A model generated the notes under the pieces. It did no database searches. It was given only the letters and a program-made list of their open reading frames with translations, and was not told the DNA's origin. This document shows, in pieces, positions 36,560-46,327 of a stretch of DNA of 64,000 bases (positions are counted from its first letter, which is position 1; every line of letters starts with the position of its first letter). The position numbers and the translations under genes were made by a program. This DNA comes from Lacinutrix sp. WUR7. Lineage in GTDB: Bacteria; Bacteroidota; Bacteroidia; Flavobacteriales; Flavobacteriaceae. The DNA is taken from positions 3,916,001 through 3,980,000 of the forward strand of contig NZ_CP045067.1 in assembly GCF_016864015.1 (NCBI RefSeq). The letters run 5' to 3'.

Positions 36560-37270
36560 TTAAGCTTCGGTATTCACTACCAATCTAAAGCCTTCTCCAT
36601 GAATATTTAGTATTTCTACTTTAGGGTCTAGTTTTAAATATTTACGCAGCTTTGCTATGTATACATCCATACTTCTTGATGTAAAGTAATTATCGTCTCT
36701 CCATATTTTGGTTAACGCTAATTCTCTAGGCATTAAATCATTTTCATGTAATGCTAACATACGTAAAAGCTCGTTTTCTTTTGGAGAAAGTTTTACTTGA
36801 TCCCCTCCATTATAAGTTAAAAAACGAAGTTTAGAGTTTAAATCAAACCCTCCAATTTTAAACTCAAATTGTTTGCTATCTGTAATAGTATCTGAACCTT
36901 TACGTTGAATTATTGCTTTAATTTTCATTAAAAGCACTTCACTATCAAAAGGTTTATTTAAATAATCGTCTGCACCAACTTTATACCCTTTAAGCACATC
37001 TTCTTTCATTGCTTTTGCAGTTAAAAAAATGATAGGCACTTCTTTATTTTTTTCTCGTATTTCTTTTGCTAGCGTAAAACCATCTTTATAAGGCATCATT
37101 ACATCTAAAATACATAAATCGAAATCATCTTTTTTAAATTTTTCAAAGCCTTCCATACCATTTTTGGCATGTGTAACTTCGTAATCATTCATCATTAAAT
37201 AATCTTTTAAAACAATTCCGAAATTTGGATCGTCTTCTACTAGTAATATCCTTTTTTGTTGTTCATTCAT
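36560..37270 (-). CDS. OmpR-family response regulator (RprY-like)
   Basis: A 236-aa regulator. The receiver domain (1-125) has acidic pocket EDD, phospho-acceptor Asp56 in LCILDVMMP, Thr in IIFLTAKA and Lys in NKPF. The DNA-binding winged helix (135-235) reads KENELLRMLALHENDLMPRELAL and SRSMDVYIAKLRKYLK. It follows the histidine-kinase gene by 4 nt and is its partner; the pair matches RprX/RprY of Bacteroidota. The regulon is not visible here. Confidence 0.95.
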   Translation of the reverse strand: MNEQQKRILLVEDDPNFGIVLKDYLMMNDYEVTHAKNGMEGFEKFKKDDFDLCILDVMMPYKDGFTLAKEIREKNKEVPIIFLTAKAMKEDVLKGYKVGADDYLNKPFDSEVLLMKIKAIIQRKGSDTITDSKQFEFKIGGFDLNSKLRFLTYNGGDQVKLSPKENELLRMLALHENDLMPRELALTKIWRDDNYFTSRSMDVYIAKLRKYLKLDPKVEILNIHGEGFRLVVNTEA

Positions 37271-37274
37271 AGCT

Positions 37275-38855
37275 TTATGATATTAATGGAAGCCTTATGG
37301 TAAAAGTACTTCCTTTGTCTTTTTCACTTTCTACAGATACATGACCTTCATGATCTTCAATCATTCTTTTTACATAAGCAAGACCTAATCCATGACCTTT
37401 TACATTATGTATATTTCCTGTGTGTTCTCTATAAAATTTTTCAAAAACACGTTTTTGAGCTACTTTGCTCATACCACTTCCGTGGTCTTTAATTTTTAAC
37501 AGAATATTTTCTCCTACATTTTCTGTAGAAACTTCTATTTCTGGTGCTTCTGGAGAATACTTGATGGCGTTATCCAGAATATTTACAATTACATTAGTAA
37601 AGTGTGTATCGTTTGCTAAAACCGTAGTTTTCTCTGCGGCTAAATTTGTTTTTAAGAAACCGTTCTTGTCTTCTATAATTAACGCTACATGTGTAATTGC
37701 ATCTTCTATTAAGTCGTGCAAGTCTACACTTTCCTTACTAATATTTAATTCATTTTTTTCAAGTTTAGATATTCTTAGCACATTTTCTACTTGCGCATGC
37801 ATCCGTTTATTTTCTTCTTTTATCATGCCAAGATAACGCAGTACTTTTTCCTTATCGTCTATAATTTTCGGATTTCGTATTGCGTCTAAAGCCAAGTTAA
37901 TAGTAGCTATTGGTGTTTTAAACTCATGCGTCATATTATTAATAAAATCTGTTTTAATTTCAGAAATTTTACGTTGCTTAAAAAGTTGTAATAATGCACT
38001 TGCGTAAGCAATAATAATTATGGATGTAAATATTACAGACAATAACATCATGGTAATCACCGAAGACCAAATAAATTTATTATGCTCCGGAAAATTAACT
38101 AGTAATCTATAATTGTTTTCGTTTAATTCGTTTTCAAAAATTGGCACACTAAAGGTCGAAGCATTTTGTAATTCAAAAGCATCACTATGCACTTTTGTTG
38201 CAAGATCATTATCATAAATAGCATATTGAAAATCAATATTAATATTATCTTCATTAAGCTGCTTTTTTAATAATCTATTAAGTTCTTTTTTTAATACTCT
38301 TTGATGAATAGGCACTCTACTTGCATATATTCTAGATGCTTTTTCAAAATTTATTTTTTCTGCTTCGGTAAGTCTTCCAGAATTGGAAATACTCAATATT
38401 GGATTTCTTTTTAAATCGATATCCGTTCCGCTAGCATTAGAATAAATCTTGGTTTCCGAGTTGCTTATTATTTTTTGAATATTAATACTATCTCTATCTA
38501 AACCTATGTCAAAGAACGCGGAAGACAATGCGTAATTCTCTTCAAAAATCCCACTTTTATACACTATTGTTTCGTTAGTGTTTTGATTTTGCTGAACAAT
38601 AAATAAGTTTCTAATTGCTACTGTATCTGCTTGCTTTTTTTCTTCCGCAAGCTTTTGATACGAGGTGTAATACTTATCTATTTCATTATTCTCTATCGTA
38701 GCTGTAGTATAACTTAATGCTTTTTTTACATTAAATGTAAACTGCTCCTTCTTATTATCTATTGAGTTTTTTATATAATACGCCTGTACAGAAATAATTC
38801 CTATCAGCGATAAGCTCATTAAGATAATTAGTAAGATGAATAGTTTTTTGCTCAT
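37275..38855 (-). CDS. Membrane sensor histidine kinase (RprX-like)
   Basis: A 526-aa kinase. TM1 is at about 6-26, an extracytoplasmic sensor region lies at 27-260, and TM2 at about 263-290. The H-box MTHEFKTPIATINLALDAI has His309, N-box NVIVNILDNAIKYSP and G-boxes DHGSGM and GHGLGLAYVKRM are complete. It autophosphorylates and passes phosphate to the downstream OmpR-type regulator. A TAATTTTG box lies 5 nt before its ATG, so the transcript may be leaderless. Confidence 0.95.
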   Translation of the reverse strand: MSKKLFILLIILMSLSLIGIISVQAYYIKNSIDNKKEQFTFNVKKALSYTTATIENNEIDKYYTSYQKLAEEKKQADTVAIRNLFIVQQNQNTNETIVYKSGIFEENYALSSAFFDIGLDRDSINIQKIISNSETKIYSNASGTDIDLKRNPILSISNSGRLTEAEKINFEKASRIYASRVPIHQRVLKKELNRLLKKQLNEDNINIDFQYAIYDNDLATKVHSDAFELQNASTFSVPIFENELNENNYRLLVNFPEHNKFIWSSVITMMLLSVIFTSIIIIAYASALLQLFKQRKISEIKTDFINNMTHEFKTPIATINLALDAIRNPKIIDDKEKVLRYLGMIKEENKRMHAQVENVLRISKLEKNELNISKESVDLHDLIEDAITHVALIIEDKNGFLKTNLAAEKTTVLANDTHFTNVIVNILDNAIKYSPEAPEIEVSTENVGENILLKIKDHGSGMSKVAQKRVFEKFYREHTGNIHNVKGHGLGLAYVKRMIEDHEGHVSVESEKDKGSTFTIRLPLIS

Positions 38856-38860
38856 CTGGT

Positions 38861-38868
38861 CAAAATTA
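38861..38868 (-). promoter_or_regulatory. -7 box TAATTTTG of the histidine-kinase gene
   Basis: Exact TAnnTTTG, 5 nt (ACCAG) before the ATG at 38855. Confidence 0.55.
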
Positions 38869-38925
38869 ACATTTTAACATTTAGGTGTTATCGCTTTTAA
38901 CCTTACATTAACAGAAATGTTAAAA

Positions 38926-39519
38926 TTATAGACTTATAATAGATTTAAGTAGTTGATTATGGGTTTTTTGCACCTGAATAATAGTATTTTCTAAAATATC
39001 ATTCTGAATAACAAATTGAGACAATGCTATTCTTTCTTCGTCTTGCCATTGATTTTTCAAAATAGCTTCAATTTTAGAAACTGTGGTTTCGTCTCTTTTT
39101 AACAAACGTGCTATTCGCGTTTCTATTGTTGCAGTAACCGTTATGATGTAATCACATTGTTTGTAGCTTCCGTTTTCAAATAAAATAGCTACTTCTTTAA
39201 TGACGTATGGTGCGTCTTGTTTTTTTAACCATCTTTTAAAATGACTGGCAACTTTAGGGTGCACAATGTCATTCATTTTTTGTAAAATACTTTTGTCATT
39301 AAAAATAATCTTAGCTAAATAAGGTCTGTTTAGCTTGTCGTTTTTATACGCATCATCTCCAAAAAGAGCAATTAACTTTCGTCTAATAACTTTAGACCTA
39401 TTCATGAGTTTCTTGGCTTCATCATCTGCAATATAGATAGGCACGCCTAGTTTTTCAAATTCTTTTGCTACTGTGGTTTTACCACTACCAATTCCACCTG
39501 TAAGTCCAACTATTTTCAT
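38926..39519 (-). CDS. coaE: Dephospho-CoA kinase
   Basis: A 197-aa enzyme for the last step of coenzyme A synthesis. P-loop VGLTGGIGSGKTTVAKEF (4-21), ADDEAKKLMN, RPYLAKIIFND and HPKVASHFKRWL are CoaE signatures. It lies 46 nt after the YbbR-like gene on the same strand. The coaBC gene, an earlier step of the pathway, is 16 kb away. Confidence 0.96.
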   Translation of the reverse strand: MKIVGLTGGIGSGKTTVAKEFEKLGVPIYIADDEAKKLMNRSKVIRRKLIALFGDDAYKNDKLNRPYLAKIIFNDKSILQKMNDIVHPKVASHFKRWLKKQDAPYVIKEVAILFENGSYKQCDYIITVTATIETRIARLLKRDETTVSKIEAILKNQWQDEERIALSQFVIQNDILENTIIQVQKTHNQLLKSIISL

Positions 39520-39565
39520 GTACTATACTATTAATTATGATTACTAACCTTCTATAACGGAAAGT

Positions 39566-40531
39566 TTATTCTGCAATAATAAATTCTATATAATCTTGCT
39601 TAATTTTATAATGCTTCACAGATTCTGGTTTTTTATCGAGCTCTGGGATTAAATAAGATTGTCCTTTTACTAATTTGCTATAGTCACAAATTACCCTAAA
39701 ATCTTTGGCTTCTATAGTATTAAAATTAGCCAAACTTGTGTAATAAGAAACGTTTACTTTTTTAGGGAAGTGCTTTAACTTTACATCTATGGGCACATTA
39801 ATTATTTGTACCGTAATTGGCAATGTACCTTCCGTATATTTTTCCACTTTAGCTTTAAGAGCAACTTTATTTACAGAAAACTTTAAATCATTATCTAAAC
39901 CTTGAAAATTTAAATTTGTGAATTTTGAAATGTTCTGTTTTACATTCGTTAAAACAACAGTGTCTGTTTCTATTTTATCTATTTTATCTAGGATGGCCTT
40001 TGCTCCTATAATTTTAATTGAATCAGGCTCTAAAACAATAGTATTGGTAAGGTTGTAACCAGGACTATAACTTATTTTTGAGAGTAATTTAACAGGAACC
40101 GTTTTAACGGCATTGACATCATAAGTAAACCATAAACTATCTGGAACGATATTAACAAGCTCTATATTTTTATTAAATTGTTTATGCAATGCAGAAAACC
40201 CTTTGTTTTTACTCCAGATATAAGCAGAATCTGTTTTATCGATATGTTTCGAAAAATCGATGCTAATTTTAGGTTTAGAAAAATGGTATTGTAACAAATC
40301 GAAACCATAGGTTTTTAAAGTAATTTCTAACACTTGACTGCTATCATTAATAATGACTTCCTCTTCTGGAATATTGATTTTATCAATAGTAAAAACAAAG
40401 GTATTTGTGTAACTCTTAGATAATTTTGTAAGTAATAAAATTCCAAAAGCTAATGCTAAAAACAATAAAAAGATATTGATCTTCTTAGTCTTTATAAAGG
40501 ATAGAATTTCCGATTTAATTTTTTTTATCAT
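39566..40531 (-). CDS. YbbR/CdaR-like domain protein
   Basis: A 321-aa protein with one N-terminal TM helix (about 18-36, INIFLLFLALAFGILLLTKL) and an extracytoplasmic part of repeated beta segments of the YbbR type (FDLLQYHFSKPKISIDFSKH, VPVKLLSKISYSPGYNLTNTIVLEPDSIKIIGAKAILDKIDKIETD). YbbR/CdaR proteins in Firmicutes regulate the c-di-AMP cyclase; here no cyclase gene is nearby, so the role is unproven. Its ATG overlaps the preceding stop by one base. Confidence 0.8.
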   Translation of the reverse strand: MIKKIKSEILSFIKTKKINIFLLFLALAFGILLLTKLSKSYTNTFVFTIDKINIPEEEVIINDSSQVLEITLKTYGFDLLQYHFSKPKISIDFSKHIDKTDSAYIWSKNKGFSALHKQFNKNIELVNIVPDSLWFTYDVNAVKTVPVKLLSKISYSPGYNLTNTIVLEPDSIKIIGAKAILDKIDKIETDTVVLTNVKQNISKFTNLNFQGLDNDLKFSVNKVALKAKVEKYTEGTLPITVQIINVPIDVKLKHFPKKVNVSYYTSLANFNTIEAKDFRVICDYSKLVKGQSYLIPELDKKPESVKHYKIKQDYIEFIIAE

Positions 40532-41535
40532 TATTTCTTAAAAAATAATTCAGGGAATTGTTCTTCTGGTTTATTGTTTAACAAACCAACAAGTATCGTC
40601 GATTTAATAAATCCATAACCATAACCAAAAAACTGAATACAAATTGCTAGCATAGCCTGTATTGCTATTATAATATTTTTTGTTTTTAATATAGCTAAAA
40701 CAAATGCCAAACCAAAGTATAAAATATAAACAATTAGTAATGCTCTAAAATGGAAAAAGCTTAAAATTACGGCTAGAATGAAACCTAAACTAAAAAGGCT
40801 AGGAAACCAATATGTGATTTTTTTTGTTTGCGGATGCCAAGTGTTAAGTATTGGTCTTACCATTCCAAATTTAAATACTTGTTTGTAAAATTTAGACCAA
40901 GAAATCCTTCTTTTATGGTACACATAAGCTTCTGGAATTAATTTGGTTGTATAACCAAGTTTCCATAAACGAATAGACAAATCTGGATCTTCTCCCGGAT
41001 GGATAGAGCCAAATCCCTTTGTTTTTAAAAAGGCTTCTTTAGAAATCCCCATGTTAAAACTTCTAGGTTGAAATTTATCTACACTATTTTTATTTCCTCT
41101 AATTCCACCTGTAGTTATAAACGAAGTCATTGCAAAATTAATGGCTTTTTGCAGGTTTGAAAAAGAAGCATCTGCGGCATCTGGACCGCCAAAACAAGCT
41201 ACATATTCCTTTTCTAAACTAGAAACAACAGCATTTAAATAGTTTGCTGGTAAAATACAATCACTATCTAGTATGATAAAATAGTTTCCTGTCGCTTTTT
41301 GCATACCGAAATTTCTAGAGTCACCAGGACCTGAATTTGGTTTGTAATAATATGCAATATCTAATTGGTCTTCATATTTACTTACCACCTCTTTAGAAGG
41401 TATTGTAGAACCATCTTCTACAATAACTACTTGATACTTAACTTTGGTTTTTAATAATGTAAAGCTATGCAACAGCTCCTCAATTTCTTGAGGTCTATTG
41501 TAAACCGGAATAATAAAAGAAAACTCTAATTGCAT
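40531..41535 (-). CDS. Family 2 glycosyltransferase
   Basis: A 334-aa inverting GT-A transferase. SFIIPVYNRPQEIEELLHSF begins the fold, EDGS and LDSDCILP (DxD-like) bind the nucleotide sugar, and the C-terminal part has two or three TM helices (about 245-310). Start chosen at ATG 41535, because the in-frame TTG at 41553 lies upstream of the -7 box (41541-41548). Substrate unknown. Confidence 0.92.
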   Translation of the reverse strand: MQLEFSFIIPVYNRPQEIEELLHSFTLLKTKVKYQVVIVEDGSTIPSKEVVSKYEDQLDIAYYYKPNSGPGDSRNFGMQKATGNYFIILDSDCILPANYLNAVVSSLEKEYVACFGGPDAADASFSNLQKAINFAMTSFITTGGIRGNKNSVDKFQPRSFNMGISKEAFLKTKGFGSIHPGEDPDLSIRLWKLGYTTKLIPEAYVYHKRRISWSKFYKQVFKFGMVRPILNTWHPQTKKITYWFPSLFSLGFILAVILSFFHFRALLIVYILYFGLAFVLAILKTKNIIIAIQAMLAICIQFFGYGYGFIKSTILVGLLNNKPEEQFPELFFKK

Positions 41536-41540
41536 GGCAA

Positions 41541-41548
41541 CAAAGGTA
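41541..41548 (-). promoter_or_regulatory. -7 box TACCTTTG of the glycosyltransferase gene
   Basis: Exact TAnnTTTG, 5 nt (TTGCC) before the ATG at 41535; probably drives the reverse operon that continues into the YbbR-like and coaE genes. Confidence 0.55.
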
Positions 41549-41610
41549 AGCAAACCAATAAATATTCATCACTCAAAAAATAGTATCTTTAAATTTTAAA
41601 TTTAGTCACT

Positions 41611-42717
41611 ATGAATTCTAAGAATATTTTTATTCACATTCCTAAAACTGGAGGCACAACTATAAATTGTGTAATGAATAAAACCCAATGGCAAACGAAA
41701 CCAGATTTTAATTATCGCCATATTTTATACGAAACAAAACGATCTAATTCAAAAGATATTTTTAATCCTTTAAATTATGATAAGTATGAAGCTTATAATA
41801 TTTTCATGCTCTTAAGAAACCCTATAGATCGTTTAATTTCTGAATATTATTTTATTAAAGACCGTTCCGAATTTATGTCTTTAATAAAACCTGTTCCAAA
41901 AAACTTAAGCGATTACATTAAAAACAAACAGACTCAAAATTATATGGTTGGCTTTTTACTAGGAAAGCGTATGTATGACGAAGATTTGGTGAATGAAGAT
42001 GATTTTGAATTGGTTATTAATACTATAAACAACTTAGATATTCATGTTGGTGTTTTTGAAGCGTACGCAAAATCCTTATCTTATTTTAGCTCCATTACCG
42101 GGATTAAATTACCTAAGCATATAGATGTAAAACGCATTACACTTAATAGGCCAAAACTGGAAAACATTTCGGAAGAAACCAAAGAATTAATCAAAAAAAA
42201 TAATGCCTTAGATTTTAAACTCTATGCATATTGTTTAAAGAGATTTGAAGAGAACACAAAAGATTTTAACGCGAAAGCAATTCAATTTAAAGGAGATAAA
42301 TACAACTATGTTTTAAAATATACGGAACGATTTAATTTATTAGAAACTGGACTAAAGGAAAAAAATTTTATACATACCCATCAACAGTTTTTTAACGATT
42401 TAAATCTTTATCTGCATAAACATCTTAAAATAAAAGATGGTAAAACCTATGTAAATCTATGGAACGACTATTTTATTGCTTCCATGAATGCATCTTATAC
42501 TAATACTCCATTAGCAAAAAAATTAAATACATTAGATAAAGAAATGGACCCCTTAAAAAAGACGGAACAAATTTGCAATGCATTGAATCATGTTTTTAAA
42601 GGAAACCCTTCTAATTTATATAAACAACAGCTCGTCTTTAAAAAAGATAGTGTTATAATAAAAACACCCGCAAACAACGGTTTTATTTCTAAATTAAAAT
42701 CGAAGTTATTTAGTTAA
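41611..42717 (+). CDS. Sulfotransferase family 2 domain protein
   Basis: A 368-aa protein. IFIHIPKTGGTTINCVM is the 5'-phosphosulfate loop that holds PAPS, and FMLLRNPIDRLISEYYF the 3'-phosphate-binding motif. The remainder is helical and unassigned. Such enzymes sulfate glycans or lipids; acceptor unknown. The divergent glycosyltransferase suggests surface polysaccharide decoration. A TATCTTTA box (41583-41590) lies 20 nt before the ATG. Confidence 0.88.
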   Translation: MNSKNIFIHIPKTGGTTINCVMNKTQWQTKPDFNYRHILYETKRSNSKDIFNPLNYDKYEAYNIFMLLRNPIDRLISEYYFIKDRSEFMSLIKPVPKNLSDYIKNKQTQNYMVGFLLGKRMYDEDLVNEDDFELVINTINNLDIHVGVFEAYAKSLSYFSSITGIKLPKHIDVKRITLNRPKLENISEETKELIKKNNALDFKLYAYCLKRFEENTKDFNAKAIQFKGDKYNYVLKYTERFNLLETGLKEKNFIHTHQQFFNDLNLYLHKHLKIKDGKTYVNLWNDYFIASMNASYTNTPLAKKLNTLDKEMDPLKKTEQICNALNHVFKGNPSNLYKQQLVFKKDSVIIKTPANNGFISKLKSKLFS

Positions 42718-42746
42718 AAAAAGAATTAATGATGTCACTTAAATAA

Positions 42747-42777
42747 AAAAATCCCGTTGCTATGCAACGGGATTTTT
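42747..42777. terminator. Bidirectional terminator, sulfotransferase and first T9SS gene
   Basis: Fourteen-base arms (AAAAATCCCGTTGC and complement) with a 3-nt TAT loop; A-tract on one side, T-tract on the other. Confidence 0.9.
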
Positions 42778-42803
42778 AATATTTAATAATTTACTACTGG
42801 TTA

Positions 42804-44120
42804 TTAATTCTTCATAATTCTTACCGTTTCTGTAGCACTTCCTATAGTTACTTTAACAAAGTAAGCTCCAGATTGTAAAGCAGACATATTAACTTCTGTA
42901 TTCACCGCATTAGGAGCAGTACGTAGTACTTCTTGACCTAACATATTATAAACAGATACGTTTTCAATATCTTTTTGCGCTTTTAAAGCTAAGGTATTAT
43001 TCACTGGGTTTGGATAGTAAGAAAAACTAATACGTGTTACTTCTTCAATACCTAAAGTTTGTAATGTAGGCACTAAACACCATTGTAATAAAGTACCATC
43101 ATCTCCACTAGCATCATCAACAACGGTTAATGTCCAGTCTCCGTCAAAAGTTTCTGTATCAAAATCAGATAATAATGTCCCGGATGCATTTGTAACAGTG
43201 AAAACACCAATTGTTGGTTCAGAACCACAATCAATAGCCACACCTTCGTCATCAAACTCAATATCCATATTTTCATTAGAAGTACATTGATCAAACATAA
43301 GATCTACAACAGTACCTGTTGGACTTGTTAAGCTAATATCTAAATCAGCTAAAAAAGTATGATCAATAGCAATAATAACGTTTAAATCTAAAATTTCTTG
43401 AGTAGATGTTCCAGTGACAGTAATGATATCATTAACAGGAGAACCTGTAGTAATAAAACTTCCTGGCGTACTAGAATAAGCACCGCAAGAAGTTTCAGAA
43501 GGACCACAAATTCCACCCATAGCTTCTAAATCAAAATTACATGCCGCATCCGAATGAACAAGAGATATTGTAACCGAATCTCCTGATAAATATGGCCCAA
43601 AAGTATAAATCCCTGTAGTTGTTATGGTTTGAGGTGTTGTACCATCTGTAATACTAGTAGCATCACCAATAAGAGTAACATCTACATCAATAGAGAATTG
43701 ATTACTAGCACAATCTTTAACAACCATTCCTCCATCTGTTAAAGCAAGCGTACATGTAGGACATGCTGCCGTAATTGTTCCTGTAAGAATATCATTTAAT
43801 GGATCACCTGTTCCAACTACTATTCCTAGAGGATTTAAAATCCGATAAGACATATCACCAGGAAAAGTACCGTCCATAGAATGCATAACTGTTACGTCGT
43901 CTCCATCATTTACAGCAAAGGTTAATGTCCCTTGATATCCAGAATTCAATGTAGCTTCATCTAAAACTACAGCTCCATTTACTAGAACATCTACAGTTCC
44001 ACCAGTCCAGCCGTCTCCCCAGGAATCGTTCATTTCTAAAGTGTAATCACATTGTGCATTAGCTTGAAAAGAAAATGCAAATGCGATAAAGGCAATACAT
44101 AATAAAGTAATTTTTTTCAT
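42804..44120 (-). CDS. T9SS-exported protein A with P/Homo B domain, 438 aa
   Basis: Signal peptide MKKITLLCIAFIAFAFSFQANAQ. Residues about 24-115 form a beta domain with MNDSWGDGWTGGTVDVLVNGA. About 200-350 is a proprotein-convertase P domain (LNVIIAIDHTFLADLDISLTSPTGTVVDL ... FDGDWTLTVVDDASGDDGTLLQWCL), usually a companion of subtilisin-like proteases, though no protease is fused here. Residues 363-438 are the type A sorting domain (FSYYPNPVNNTL ... ETVRIMKN). First (leftmost) of four tandem paralogous units; expected at the cell surface or outside the cell. Confidence 0.9.
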   Translation of the reverse strand: MKKITLLCIAFIAFAFSFQANAQCDYTLEMNDSWGDGWTGGTVDVLVNGAVVLDEATLNSGYQGTLTFAVNDGDDVTVMHSMDGTFPGDMSYRILNPLGIVVGTGDPLNDILTGTITAACPTCTLALTDGGMVVKDCASNQFSIDVDVTLIGDATSITDGTTPQTITTTGIYTFGPYLSGDSVTISLVHSDAACNFDLEAMGGICGPSETSCGAYSSTPGSFITTGSPVNDIITVTGTSTQEILDLNVIIAIDHTFLADLDISLTSPTGTVVDLMFDQCTSNENMDIEFDDEGVAIDCGSEPTIGVFTVTNASGTLLSDFDTETFDGDWTLTVVDDASGDDGTLLQWCLVPTLQTLGIEEVTRISFSYYPNPVNNTLALKAQKDIENVSVYNMLGQEVLRTAPNAVNTEVNMSALQSGAYFVKVTIGSATETVRIMKN

Positions 44121-44160
44121 ATTAAATTGGTTTTTGTTAGTGAATCATTAGTGATTTATG

Positions 44161-44232
44161 TAAAACTACTGATAATAATTGAACGTTTTAAGTAAAACAC
44201 TAATTAATCGATAAAAATTAAAAAATTATGAT
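44161..44232 (-). promoter_or_regulatory. Shared T9SS-array promoter A: TAGTTTTA box with two CGAT-type sites
   Basis: Reverse-strand TAGTTTTA (44161-44168), 40 nt before the ATG. CGAT at 44209 and TGAT at 44229 lie 41 and 61 nt from the box end. GATAATAATTGAA (44171-44183, + strand) adjoins the box. Confidence 0.6.
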
Positions 44233-44255
44233 TAACTACAAATTAACAAAAAAAC

Positions 44256-44281
44256 AAAAGCCACCTAAAAGGTGGCTTTTT
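44256..44281 (-). terminator. Terminator of T9SS gene B
   Basis: AAAAGCCACC / GGTGGCTTTT stem with a TAAAA loop. Nearly identical copies end T9SS genes C and D. Confidence 0.85.
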
Positions 44282-44302
44282 AATATAAAAATAAGGTTTA
44301 AA

Positions 44303-46207
44303 TTAATTCTTAATAATCCTTACTGTTTCTGTAGCATTACCTATGGTTACTTTAACAAAGTAAGCTCCAGCTTGTAAAGCAGACATATTAACTTCTGTAT
44401 TAACCGCATTAGGAGCAGTACGTAGTACTTCTTGACCTAACATATTATAAACAGTAATGTTATCTATATCTTTTTGCGCTTTTAGTACTAAAACATTAGA
44501 AACTGGATTTGGATAATAAGTAAAAGCTAAATCGTTATCAAAATCTTGTGTAGATAAGGTATTCGTTACTGAAATTGTACCAGCACCTGTTGCTCGTGCA
44601 ACACCATCATCCGTTATTGCAACAAGATACGTTGCACTAGGAACTAATTCAGGATTGTCACTAGAACAACCGCCATCAATAGCCGTTGCACAATCACTAT
44701 ATAAAGCATACATAGTCGCTGGACCTGTAATAACAAGAGTAGAAATACCAGTTGCAGGTGTTGTAAATGTATACCAAATATCATTAACGGTAGCACCAGT
44801 AAAACAAGCTGTGTCCACAACTCCTGAATCTGTAGCTGCCGTATTATCATAAGCTACTGCTGCACCTCCTACAATTACTTCAATAGCACCCGAACATTCA
44901 TCATTTATTAACAGTTCTTTTACTTGAATTTGAAATGCACCTACTGCGTTACCATAACCATCCACTTGAATGTAATAAGTACTACCACCTGTTAATGGGG
45001 ATGCAGCTGTATTTATAACAGACATATAACCAAATCCAGTTTCTCCATCATCGTCACTACATTCTAATTCTGTACCAGTAGAATAATCTGTGCAATCTGT
45101 GAAAGCATATAATGCCAATTGAGAATCTGTCATTTCTGTTTCAAAATCCGTAGTTATTTCAACTAAACCAGATGCAGGAGCTACAAATGAGTACCAAACA
45201 GTATTACCGGTTGTTGTAGATCCCCAACAGGAACCAGCAACTTCGGTCGCGTCAAAAGTAGATAATGCATTCGTACCTGCAAGCGGAGCTGCATCCACAG
45301 TTAACCCTTCAGCATTACAAACATTATCATTTGCTGGTGGTGGTGGTGCAGACTCAGAAGTAAAAGTCCAAGTTGCACAACCGGTACTAGCACCAAAACA
45401 ATTTATTGGAATAACCGACCAAGAATACGTTGTATCATAATCTAAACCTGTAATATTTATATTTGGAGTAGACACATTTGCTATGGTATTTCCCTCAAAT
45501 ACAAAATCATAATTTAGTGCTCCCGGAATAGCATCCCATGAAAAAGCCACTACTCGGCTAAGGCCATCAGTTGATTCTGTGGTTACCACATCTGTTGCAG
45601 TGTCTACAGGCGCTATAGGAATAGTACACGCTGGAACTGCTATTTCTGTACATTGATACACTTCCACATTGTCAAAAGCCCAACCCCATGCATAGTTACC
45701 TACCCATCTAAATCGCACCTTTGCATTGGAAACACCTGCTAATTCCGCAGAAACATCAATATTTTGTAATCCGTAAACGGTACTTGCTCCATAAGAAGCC
45801 ACCTCTACCCAAGCAGAACCATTATATACTTCTACAAAACCAGCACCTCCATAACCAGAAGTAAAAAAGTGGTTGTAATTTAAGGTAACATTAGTTAAAC
45901 CAGAGCAATCAAAAGCTGGACTTTCTAAAGCCGCATTTTCTGCAATGATACCTGCATAAGCAAAACTATCGAAAACACCGTAATTACCACTCATTCCCCC
46001 ATATTCATAATAAATAGTATTGCCATCTGCATAGCCTATAGCTTCTCCTCCTGTAGCAAAAGCCCAAACTTCTCCTCCTCCTTCAATGTCGTTGTTTGTC
46101 CAGCCAGCTGGAAGTGATAATGCCGCATTAAAATCTTCGGTAAAAACCGTTTGCGCATTTAAGTTAAACATGGCAAACAATACCATTAATAAAGTAATTT
46201 TTCTCAT
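44303..46207 (-). CDS. T9SS-exported protein B, 634 aa
   Basis: Signal peptide MRKITLLMVLFAMFNLNAQ. About 20-190 is a choice-of-anchor J / MAM-like jelly roll (FTEDFNAALSLPAGW, GWAFDNVEVYQC). About 195-285 is a fibronectin III-like domain (TTYSWSVIPINCFG). Two PPC-like beta domains follow (NTVWYSFVAPASGLVEITTDFE and NDIWYTFTTPATGISTLVIT). Residues 560-634 are the type A sorting domain. No catalytic motif; adhesive or binding role inferred. Second of four tandem units. Confidence 0.88.
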   Translation of the reverse strand: MRKITLLMVLFAMFNLNAQTVFTEDFNAALSLPAGWTNNDIEGGGEVWAFATGGEAIGYADGNTIYYEYGGMSGNYGVFDSFAYAGIIAENAALESPAFDCSGLTNVTLNYNHFFTSGYGGAGFVEVYNGSAWVEVASYGASTVYGLQNIDVSAELAGVSNAKVRFRWVGNYAWGWAFDNVEVYQCTEIAVPACTIPIAPVDTATDVVTTESTDGLSRVVAFSWDAIPGALNYDFVFEGNTIANVSTPNINITGLDYDTTYSWSVIPINCFGASTGCATWTFTSESAPPPPANDNVCNAEGLTVDAAPLAGTNALSTFDATEVAGSCWGSTTTGNTVWYSFVAPASGLVEITTDFETEMTDSQLALYAFTDCTDYSTGTELECSDDDGETGFGYMSVINTAASPLTGGSTYYIQVDGYGNAVGAFQIQVKELLINDECSGAIEVIVGGAAVAYDNTAATDSGVVDTACFTGATVNDIWYTFTTPATGISTLVITGPATMYALYSDCATAIDGGCSSDNPELVPSATYLVAITDDGVARATGAGTISVTNTLSTQDFDNDLAFTYYPNPVSNVLVLKAQKDIDNITVYNMLGQEVLRTAPNAVNTEVNMSALQAGAYFVKVTIGNATETVRIIKN

Positions 46208-46246
46208 ATTAAATTGTATTTGTTAATTAATTATTAGCGTAAGCCC

Positions 46247-46318
46247 TAAAATTATTGATAATAATTGAATGGCTAGCTCTAAAGATTGACTAATCGATAA
46301 AAGTAAAATTATCACGAT
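46247..46318 (-). promoter_or_regulatory. Shared T9SS-array promoter B
   Basis: Reverse-strand box TAATTTTA (46247-46254), 39 nt before the ATG. CGAT at 46295 and CGAT at 46315, 41 and 61 nt from the box end; GATAATAATTGAA at 46257-46269. Confidence 0.6.
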
Positions 46319-46327
46319 TAATTACAT

